Below, one piece after another: positions 21,587-27,806 of a stretch of DNA of 27,806 nucleotides. The DNA is from an uncultured Eubacteriales bacterium (lineage in GTDB: Bacteria; Bacillota_A; Clostridia; Peptostreptococcales; Anaerovoracaceae): positions 1 through 27,806 of the forward strand of contig CADATR010000017.1 in NCBI GenBank assembly GCA_902790885.1, given 5' to 3'. Positions within the stretch are counted from its first letter, which is position 1; each line of letters starts with the position of its first letter. The notes under the pieces were generated by a model. It did not search any database. It saw only the letters and a list, made by a program, of their open reading frames with translations, and was not told the DNA's origin. The position numbers and the translations under genes were made by a program.

Positions 21587-23635
21587 CTATATGATGTTTG
21601 AGTTGTCTGACGCACCCGCGCGCATCATCATTTCATAAGCGTACTCAGCGTCCGTGAGGCTCTTTCCTGCGGAACGCTGCTTCATTACCATGTCGGCATC
21701 TTCGATCGCAGCTTCAAGTATATCCGTATATCTCGAAAGCATCAATACATCCGTGGCGGCAGTGCCAGACTGCATTGTGCCCATTACATCGCCCGGCCCT
21801 CTCATTTCGTAGTCAGCTTCACTGATCTCGAATCCGTCGCTTATCTCTGCCATAGCTTTGGCTCTTGCCACAGCGGTCTCCGATCTGCTGTAGTTGATAA
21901 CGTAGCAGTATGACTGCCTGCTGCTTCTGCCGACCCTGCCTCTAAGCTGATGCATCTGCGCCAGCCCGAAACGTTCACTGTTTTCTATTATCATGACAGT
22001 TGCCTCAGGAACGTCTATACCGACCTCAATGACTATCGTTGACACAAGTATCCGGATGTCTCCTGACTTGAAAGAGTTCATTATTGCGGTTTTTTCATCG
22101 CCGCTCAGCCGGCCGTGAAGAAGAGCGGCTTTATAGTCCGGGAACTTCTCTCTTATCTCTTCAAACAGTTTCTGCACAGACAGCATGTCATCGTCTTCGC
22201 TGTCTATGCTTGGCGCTATGACATATGCCCTGTTTCCCTTTTCGAGCTCACGCCTCATCTCGATATATGCGCGCTCCCTTGTATTGGGATCAAGAGCCCT
22301 GGTAATTATCCTTTTGCGGCCTTCCGGCATTGATCTTATTATACTGAAGTCCATATCTCCGAATACCGTGGCCGCAAGTGTGCGCGGGATAGGTGTGGCG
22401 CTTATCACGCATACGTTTACGCCTCTTCCCTTTTTTACAAGGCTCTTGCGCTGTGCCACGCCGAACCTGTGCTGTTCGTCCGTGATCACTAGAGCCAGAT
22501 CATTGAAGGAGACATCGTTCTGTATAAGGGCATGTGTGCCTATCAGCACGTCGATCTTCCCGGATGCAGTATCGTCGATCACCTTCCGCCTCTCGGCTGC
22601 CTTCATGCCGCTTACCAGCAGGCTGCATTTTATCCCGTAAGGTGAAAGATCGCGGCTTATGCTTTCATAGTGCTGTTTAGCCAGAATGGCCGTCGGTGCC
22701 ATCATGGCCGACTGCATGCACGACATGGCACAGCGATAAATGGCTGCCTCAGCGACCGCTGTCTTGCCGCAGCCCACATCGCCCTGCACGAGCCTGTTCA
22801 TAGGCCTGCGCCTTCCGAGGTCAGTCATTATCTCATCGATGCATTTAGCCTGTCCTTCAGTAAGAGTGAAAGGAAGTCCATTATAAAAAACTCCCATATC
22901 CTGCTCAGGGACCGACGCATCAACGCTTTCATCTGCTGCTCCAGCCGCATTCATCCTGACCGCCAGCTGATACATCAGAAGCTTCTCGTATATGAGCCTG
23001 TATCTTGCCGCCTTATAATGCTTTTCGCTCTCAGGGAAATGAATGTTGCCGAAGGCAAACCCCTGACCGCAGAGCTTGCGCTTTTCGCTTATGTCGCTGC
23101 CTATCCAGTCCGTATCCAGATCGGTCTCACCCAGAGCCTCGCTTATCCATTTTCTGAGATTTATGTCAGTAAGTCCGGCGGAATGCCTGTAGACAGGGAA
23201 AATGCCCCTTACGTCTCTTTCCCCGCCTGCCTTGCTGAATTCAGGATTGGTCCATACTCTTGAGCCGTTCCTTATGCGCATGCGCCCGAAAAGAACATAC
23301 TCTGCGCCTGTCACAAGAGATTTTCTCAGATAAGGCATGTTAAAGAATGCGGCGTAAAAAACGCAGCTGTCATCCCTGAGAGTGCATTCCGTTATTGAGC
23401 GCCCGCCGGAAAGAGGCCTCAGCTGCACTTTGATGAGCCTGCCGCAGGTGAGACTGTCCTTCTCGGTGCCGGCGTTCATGGCCCTTACAAGATGGCGCCT
23501 GTCCTTATATTTAACGGGATAATAAGACAGCAGGTCGCCAATCGTTTCAATGCCTGCTGCTTCAAGCTGCTCCCTTCTTCTGGAGCCTATTCCCTTTAAT
23601 GACGAGATGTCGTCACTCAGTGTGTATCTTGCCAT
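21587..23635 (-). CDS. recG: ATP-dependent DNA helicase RecG
   Basis: RecG reverses stalled forks and branch-migrates Holliday junctions. The 682 residues show the N-terminal wedge/OB domain (about 60-160), Walker A GDVGCGKT (285-292), DEQH box (386-389) in VITDEQHRFG, ATPIPRTLA, and the C-terminal helicase lobe with QLRGRVGRSSRQSYCYV followed by the TRG motif region (FEISEADYEMRGPGDVMGTMQSG). It starts one base after the asp23-type gene ends. Confidence 0.97.
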   Translation of the reverse strand: MARYTLSDDISSLKGIGSRRREQLEAAGIETIGDLLSYYPVKYKDRRHLVRAMNAGTEKDSLTCGRLIKVQLRPLSGGRSITECTLRDDSCVFYAAFFNMPYLRKSLVTGAEYVLFGRMRIRNGSRVWTNPEFSKAGGERDVRGIFPVYRHSAGLTDINLRKWISEALGETDLDTDWIGSDISEKRKLCGQGFAFGNIHFPESEKHYKAARYRLIYEKLLMYQLAVRMNAAGAADESVDASVPEQDMGVFYNGLPFTLTEGQAKCIDEIMTDLGRRRPMNRLVQGDVGCGKTAVAEAAIYRCAMSCMQSAMMAPTAILAKQHYESISRDLSPYGIKCSLLVSGMKAAERRKVIDDTASGKIDVLIGTHALIQNDVSFNDLALVITDEQHRFGVAQRKSLVKKGRGVNVCVISATPIPRTLAATVFGDMDFSIIRSMPEGRKRIITRALDPNTRERAYIEMRRELEKGNRAYVIAPSIDSEDDDMLSVQKLFEEIREKFPDYKAALLHGRLSGDEKTAIMNSFKSGDIRILVSTIVIEVGIDVPEATVMIIENSERFGLAQMHQLRGRVGRSSRQSYCYVINYSRSETAVARAKAMAEISDGFEISEADYEMRGPGDVMGTMQSGTAATDVLMLSRYTDILEAAIEDADMVMKQRSAGKSLTDAEYAYEMMMRAGASDNSNII

Positions 23636-23636
23636 T

Positions 23637-24047
23637 TCAGTTGCTGCTTCTTACTATGTCGATATTGCGTCTGGAAATAGCGCCCTGAGCTTCACCTGCG
23701 ATGCCTCTTACCTTTACGGTTATGCCGGCCGGTCTGCCAAGCCTGAGCATTTCAAAATCCCTTTCAACAGCCTCGAATATCATGTCTGCCGTTTCGGATA
23801 TGTTCTGTCCGCTTTTTACGACTATATATATCTTTACGTTTACCTGATCTTTCTTTTCTGAGACTTCGACGGCATCATAATAATCCGGATCGATTATAGG
23901 GGTCGGTTTCTCCTTGATCGGTTTTCCTTTTTTTGTAGAAAGCATCAGATAAGAGTCCATGCCGAGCATGTCTTCTATTATCATTCGCTCTATCACGATC
24001 TTATTGACCGCAATTGCTCCGTAGCTGTTTCTTACTATTATTGACAT
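23637..24047 (-). CDS. Asp23/Gls24 family envelope stress protein
   Basis: The 136-residue sequence fits the family: an initial strand (NSYGAIAVNKIVIERMI), GMDSYLMLSTKKGK, a basic Lys/Pro insert, then VNVKIYIVVKSGQNISETADMIFEAVERDFE and VKVRGI. Asp23 proteins are small, cytoplasmic and often membrane-associated through a partner; they respond to alkaline or cell-wall stress. This copy is YloU-like in position, since rpmB lies upstream and recG downstream as in Bacillus. The dhaK-like yloV gene normally between yloU and recG is absent. GGAAAG before the ATG is a weak ribosome site. Confidence 0.85.
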   Translation of the reverse strand: MSIIVRNSYGAIAVNKIVIERMIIEDMLGMDSYLMLSTKKGKPIKEKPTPIIDPDYYDAVEVSEKKDQVNVKIYIVVKSGQNISETADMIFEAVERDFEMLRLGRPAGITVKVRGIAGEAQGAISRRNIDIVRSSN

Positions 24048-24104
24048 GTCATTTACTTTCCGTTTCAGAAGCTGTATCTGTTTTTCTAATTATGACATTT
24101 TTCA

Positions 24105-24140
24105 GAAAAAGAAAAAAGCCTCGAGTACCGGGTACTCAAG
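24105..24140 (-). terminator. Intrinsic terminator of rpmB
   Basis: Minus strand: CTTGAGTACC/GGTACTCGAG-type stem with a very small loop (24120-24140), followed by GCTTTTTTCTTTTT. It separates rpmB from the asp23-recG unit. Confidence 0.8.
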
Positions 24141-24165
24141 ACCATCCTCTTAAAATATGCTCTTA

Positions 24166-24357
24166 TCAGACGGCACGGTTGACCTTGCCCGATCTGAGGC
24201 AGCTTGTGCATACGGAAGCTTTTCTTACTCTGCCGTTATCATTGATCCTTACGGTCTGGATATTAGCATTCCACTTTCTCTTTGTATGGATGTTGGAGTG
24301 AGAAACAGTATTTCCCGATGTCTGACCCTTGCCGCATACTTCACATTTTCTGGACAT
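24166..24357 (-). CDS. rpmB: Ribosomal protein L28
   Basis: The start is the ATG at 24357 (MSRKCEVCGKG, 63 residues), 8 bases after AAGGAGG; the GTG at 24366 lies against that site. It is the zinc-ribbon form with CEVC near the start and CTSC near the end, and SNIHTKRKWNANIQTVR between. It stands alone between a promoter and a terminator. Confidence 0.95.
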   Translation of the reverse strand: MSRKCEVCGKGQTSGNTVSHSNIHTKRKWNANIQTVRINDNGRVRKASVCTSCLRSGKVNRAV

Positions 24358-24410
24358 TTGCCGCACCTCCTTGTAGTTTCATTGGTTTCTCTGCTTTCAC
24401 AAGCCTTGTT

Positions 24411-24439
24411 ATGGTAACACAAGCATTATTTCAATGCAA
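24411..24439 (-). promoter_or_regulatory. Promoter of rpmB
   Basis: Minus strand: -35 TTGCAT (24434-24439), 17-bp spacer, -10 TACCAT (24411-24416). It is divergent from the plus-strand promoter at 24488-24516. Confidence 0.6.
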
Positions 24440-24487
24440 GCACTTTTTTATTCTTTTTCCGTTGTTTTTGTTATGTTCCGTATCTTC

Positions 24488-24516
24488 TTCAAAACATCAT
24501 TTTTTAATAGTATAAT
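24488..24516 (+). promoter_or_regulatory. Promoter of the M20-like gene
   Basis: Plus strand: -35 TTCAAA (24488-24493), 17-bp spacer, -10 TATAAT (24511-24516), about 34 bases before the ATG at 24550. Confidence 0.6.
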
Positions 24517-24549
24517 ATTGAATGAATTTATATGTATTCGGAGAAGATA

Positions 24550-26028
24550 ATGTCAAAACTACTAAGCAACAACAAATTCAGGATCGCTCTTCTGCTGATT
24601 GCAGCACTTATTGCAGCGTCATACTCCATCTACAAAACGCAAAGCACCAAGCTGGTAGATAAGGAGGTGTACTCCTCTTTCAATTCGTCGATGAAAGAGA
24701 TATCAGAAAACGCGGCAGGCGGTTTTGCTGACCAGCAGGAGCTCGTGAAGTTCATTGAGAGCTGGGCTGATGAGCGTTCTCTTGAATATGAAGAAGATAA
24801 ATATGGCAATATCATATTCAACAAGCCTGCCGTTAAACGGAAAAATAATGTGACCCCTACACTCATTGCCGTCAGCATGAATTACGAAACCGCCGCAGAT
24901 GACGCCGGAGTGCTCGCGGCTGCTGCTGCCATAGCCGCCTCAGACGTTGAGTCCGGGCAGCGCACTGTAGTCTTTTTCAATAATGAACAGGCACTTGCCA
25001 AAGGCTATCAGGGCATCAGCAGCAAGTATATTACCGCAAAGACAAAAGTCATATATCTGGATGAAGGGTCGACAAACTATCTTTCAACCGGTTCATTCCA
25101 GCAAAGGCTTTCTGAGATCAGCATACCGGCTGCAATGGAGGACAATCCCTGCGATACCGCTGTTAAGATAAGCATCACGGGTATACGGACCGGAATCCCG
25201 GGCCCCGGAATCGCAAAGCAGCCCGATCCGATATCTGCGCTCAGCAGCCTTCTTACAAGACTCAAGAGCAAATCTGTAGATTGCAGACTATCCAGTCTGG
25301 AGATAGGCAGCAACGGAAACATGTATCCTGTCTCGCTCGAAGCCACGATTACGCTGAATTCGTACAATCTTGCATCATTCACCGCTTATATCGATAAGCG
25401 TATCAAGGCATGGAACAAGGCATACGGTTCGGATTTTGAGGAACTCTCCTATTCATACGAGGTGATCGAAAACGAAGAATCGCTGCCTGAAAAAGTCTAT
25501 ACAGCTAAAACGACCGACAAGCTGACGGGCATTCTCTATACGGTCCGGAGCGGAGCATACAGATATGCCGCAAGCGACTCCATTCCTGAAGGCAAGGATG
25601 TCGGAGACCTTTACGGGTACAACTGCCTGCTCGACATACAGACCTCTGAGTCGCTTATCGTGATCCCTGTCCTGATCCAGGGATCGAATGATTCGTTCAC
25701 TGACAGAATATTCAACGACAATCAGGCTGCGGTCAGACTTTATGAGTGTTCATATTCTCAGACAAGTCTTACGGAAGCCTTCTCAAATACCAAAAACAAA
25801 CTGTCCCGCACATTCAAGAGCACGCATGATAAAGTAGCAGATGATCCGGTAACTGACTCGCTCACTGTCACAACAGATAATTACTTCACCCCGTGCTCCT
25901 ATCTGCAGGCTAAAAACAGCAAGGCTGATATTATCCACATACGCACAAAAGGTTCTTCTGCCTCGGATATAGCCAACACGATACTATGTTACATCAAGGC
26001 CAAGGGCAACACGTCAATCTTTAAATAG
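24550..26028 (+). CDS. Membrane-anchored PepD/M20-like peptidase homologue with lost metal ligands
   Basis: I chose the ATG at 24550 (492 residues) since CGGAGAAG lies 5-6 bases before it; the ATG at 24532 has none. One membrane helix at about 10-28 would leave the rest outside the cell. From about residue 60 the sequence follows aminoacyl-histidine dipeptidase (PepD, family M20): VKFIESWADERSLEYEEDK then GNIIFNKPA, ADDAGVLAAAAAIAA, VVFFNNEQ, VIYLDEG and ITGIRTGIPGPG. The metal- and water-binding residues are mostly gone. PepD's HLD is SMN (109-111), the EE pair is E146-Q147, and the GGHSG histidine is missing; only D117 and D171 remain. An inactive binding protein is therefore likelier than a peptidase. 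It precedes a class A PBP by 55 bases. The alignment was made by eye. Confidence 0.6.
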   Translation: MSKLLSNNKFRIALLLIAALIAASYSIYKTQSTKLVDKEVYSSFNSSMKEISENAAGGFADQQELVKFIESWADERSLEYEEDKYGNIIFNKPAVKRKNNVTPTLIAVSMNYETAADDAGVLAAAAAIAASDVESGQRTVVFFNNEQALAKGYQGISSKYITAKTKVIYLDEGSTNYLSTGSFQQRLSEISIPAAMEDNPCDTAVKISITGIRTGIPGPGIAKQPDPISALSSLLTRLKSKSVDCRLSSLEIGSNGNMYPVSLEATITLNSYNLASFTAYIDKRIKAWNKAYGSDFEELSYSYEVIENEESLPEKVYTAKTTDKLTGILYTVRSGAYRYAASDSIPEGKDVGDLYGYNCLLDIQTSESLIVIPVLIQGSNDSFTDRIFNDNQAAVRLYECSYSQTSLTEAFSNTKNKLSRTFKSTHDKVADDPVTDSLTVTTDNYFTPCSYLQAKNSKADIIHIRTKGSSASDIANTILCYIKAKGNTSIFK

Positions 26029-26048
26029 CGTACCGCTTATGCTAAAAT
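26020..26048 (+). promoter_or_regulatory. Possible promoter of the PBP gene
   Basis: Plus strand: TTTAAA (26020-26025), 17-bp spacer, extended -10 TGCTAAAAT (26040-26048). It overlaps the stop of the preceding gene. It may add to readthrough transcription. Confidence 0.4.
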
Positions 26049-26083
26049 AAAGTATTAATGTTGCTTTTTTTAGGAGGATAACA

Positions 26084-27806
26084 ATGAGATCTGACAGAGA
26101 TGAACGAACCGAAACAGAACGTGAAATAGATGATTTTCTGTCAAAGTTCGACCCCCCTGCTGACGAATTGTCCGCTGATATCGGTTCATATCTCAATGAG
26201 CAGAATGAAGCTGCCAAGGCTCCTGCTCAGACTTTTTCCTGGAAAAATGTGGACAGTACGATAATCCAGACAGTCAATAAAGAATCATCCGAAGGCAGCG
26301 GCACAGCCGGTGAACATAACAAAAAAGAAATTATTGTAAACAATAATTCTCCCAAAGACGAAGCAAGTACTCCTGTTGTTAACAACAAACAAGATAAAGA
26401 GAAAAATAATAAAAATAAGAAGAAAGAAAAGACAAAAGAAGCAAAAAAGGAATTAAAGAAAGAGGAAAATCCATCTGCAGCAGAAGCTTCGACAGATCAG
26501 GCTCCTAATAACATCTCTGCCGGCAACAACAGCAACATTAAAAAGAAAAGCAATAGCTCAAACAAGAAAAAAACTAACTCAATAAAAAAGAAGAAGAAAA
26601 GCAACAGCACAGATAAGAAAAAAGAGAAAGAAAGTCTTATCCATGCCCTTTTCTTTAAGAAAAACAGTAATTACGATCCGGAAAAGGGTCCTTCTTATGT
26701 AAAAGACGGTAAAACAGTCCGCAACAGGAAATACACATTCAGCCTTCTGAAGCTGATCCGTGACCTTGCTGTTTTAGCTGCGGTCTGTATGCTCGCCGGT
26801 ATCATCTTTGTCGGATCCATCATAATTTCTGCTCCAAAATATGACTACAACGACATCTATTCTCAGGTAGATACAGCATCGCTGGTGTACAACGATAAAG
26901 GAGATCAGATAGACAACATCTTCTATACTGAAAACCGTAAGGTCATCAAATACGAAGATATGCCTGAAGATCTCATCAATTCTTTCATTGCCATTGAAGA
27001 CAAGACCTTCTGGAAGCACCATGGGTTCAACTGGACCCGAATGATAGGCGCCGTACTCTCCTCCCTTACAGGCAGCGGCCGCATAAGCGGTACAAGTACA
27101 ATTACTCAGCAGCTTGCCCGTAATGTTTATCTTGCCGATATCAAGAGTGTGCGAAGCATCAAGCGAAAGCTTCTTGAGATGTATTACGCTAGCCGGCTCG
27201 AACATTTCCTCAGCAAAGAGGAGATCATCGAAGCCTACCTCAACACGATATACCTTGGTCACGGCTGCTACGGTGTCAACGCAGCAGCTCATACATATTT
27301 TTCCAAAAACGTCAACGATCTCGACCTTGTTGAATGTGCTGCTCTTGCTGCCCTTCCACAATCTCCTGATACCTACGCGCTGCTCAAGCTCGCGAGTGAA
27401 GCACAGGATGTTGTCGACTCTGAGGTTGTTGCTACAGAACCTGATACTGTTGTTACAAACGATCTTGCCAGAGACAGGCGCCAGCTCGCTCTCGATCTCA
27501 TGCTCAACCAGGGGCTTATCACTAAAGATGAGTATGATGATGTGTACGATCTGACACTCAATGAATTCATCAAGCCTAATCTGAAATCAAGCAGCAGCAT
27601 CTATTCATATTTCCATGAGTATCTCGTCGATACGATCATATCTGATCTTATGGAGGAGTACGGCATGGAATACGAAGATGCCGAACGTACCGTATATACA
27701 AAGGGGCTTCAGATCTATTCCACTGTTGACAGCAAAGCTATGGAGGTAATCGCCAAGGAATTCCAGGACGGCAGCAACTTCCCTTATGTTTCAGCTCCAA
27801 AGGACG
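26084..27806 (+). CDS. Class A penicillin-binding protein (glycosyltransferase family 51 part), 3' end cut by window
   Basis: The frame is open from an ATG at 26084 behind AGGAGG to the window end (574 codons). Residues 1-225 are cytoplasmic, hydrophilic and rich in Lys, Asn, Ser and Glu (about 85-190 almost entirely so). A membrane helix follows (about 228-250), then the GT51 domain: EDKTFWKHHG from Glu305, the catalytic glutamate, GTSTITQQLARN at about 336-347, and EEIIEAYLNTIYLG with GVNAAA. The transpeptidase domain lies beyond the edge, though the start of the linker (KGLQIYSTVD) is seen. The enzyme polymerises and cross-links peptidoglycan. Such a long basic tail is unusual; its AT-rich codons differ from the neighbours. 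The upstream M20-like gene is probably co-expressed. Confidence 0.93.
   Translation, partial: MRSDRDERTETEREIDDFLSKFDPPADELSADIGSYLNEQNEAAKAPAQTFSWKNVDSTIIQTVNKESSEGSGTAGEHNKKEIIVNNNSPKDEASTPVVNNKQDKEKNNKNKKKEKTKEAKKELKKEENPSAAEASTDQAPNNISAGNNSNIKKKSNSSNKKKTNSIKKKKKSNSTDKKKEKESLIHALFFKKNSNYDPEKGPSYVKDGKTVRNRKYTFSLLKLIRDLAVLAAVCMLAGIIFVGSIIISAPKYDYNDIYSQVDTASLVYNDKGDQIDNIFYTENRKVIKYEDMPEDLINSFIAIEDKTFWKHHGFNWTRMIGAVLSSLTGSGRISGTSTITQQLARNVYLADIKSVRSIKRKLLEMYYASRLEHFLSKEEIIEAYLNTIYLGHGCYGVNAAAHTYFSKNVNDLDLVECAALAALPQSPDTYALLKLASEAQDVVDSEVVATEPDTVVTNDLARDRRQLALDLMLNQGLITKDEYDDVYDLTLNEFIKPNLKSSSSIYSYFHEYLVDTIISDLMEEYGMEYEDAERTVYTKGLQIYSTVDSKAMEVIAKEFQDGSNFPYVSAPKD

Noticed and set aside
26330..26640. 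AT-rich Lys/Asn stretch as an inserted foreign element
   Set aside because: It is in frame, without repeats or junctions of an insertion; low-complexity coding explains it.
26774..27361. Minus-strand ORF of 195 codons opposite the PBP
   Set aside because: The plus strand has all GT51 motifs; this is the shadow.

Overview
The window reads as a chromosomal segment of an anaerobic, low-to-mid GC Bacillota of the class Clostridia. The evidence is the gene order (alaS-ireB-ruvX, rplU-rpmA-obgE, ftsK-rimO-pgsA-cinA-recA, recG-rsmD-coaD), Shine-Dalgarno sites of the GGAGG type, a LexA box of the Gram-positive type, a Spo0A-type DNA-binding domain and cysteine-containing L28 and L32. A family such as Anaerovoracaceae would fit, but that is a guess. 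Almost everything up to about 24.4 kb lies on the minus strand, apart from one tRNA-Pro; the last 3.3 kb lies on the plus strand. No stretch longer than 300 bases lacks a gene. I saw no IS element, CRISPR array, rRNA or phage gene.

Region 1 (1-2414) is the accessory part. It holds a cut-off iron-sulfur flavoprotein-like reductase with an extra C-terminal zinc ribbon, a small three-helix membrane protein broken by a one-base frameshift, and a LysR regulator. A perfect 28-bp palindrome lies between regulator and targets, and a second inverted repeat overlaps the -10 of the flavoprotein gene. The regulator overlaps the end of ruvX. Region 2 (2407-7274) holds ruvX, ireB, alaS, a DUF896 protein, a stand-alone Spo0A C-terminal-domain protein and comEA. 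Region 3 (7391-9710) is the rplU-rpmA-obgE cluster with its own promoter, a structured leader and terminators. The rplU end is frameshifted by an exact 13-bp tandem duplication, and L27 lacks the N-terminal extension usual in Firmicutes.

Region 4 (9730-17991) runs ftsK-rimO-pgsA-cinA, then recA with its own consensus promoter and LexA box, then a PrdX-type aminoacyl-tRNA deacylase. Region 5 (18002-24439) holds rpmF, tRNA-Pro(CGG), tmcAL, a coiled-coil protein, coaD, rsmD, recG, an Asp23 family protein and rpmB. Region 6 (24488-27806, plus strand) holds a membrane-anchored protein that looks like an M20/PepD peptidase with most metal ligands lost, followed by a class A penicillin-binding protein with an unusually long Lys/Asn-rich cytoplasmic tail, cut by the window end.

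Most of the window is housekeeping: translation, DNA repair, cell division and envelope. The best leads are the PepD-like pseudo-enzyme beside the PBP, the LysR/palindrome/flavoprotein module, the Spo0A_C-only regulator behind comEA, and the rplU tandem duplication.
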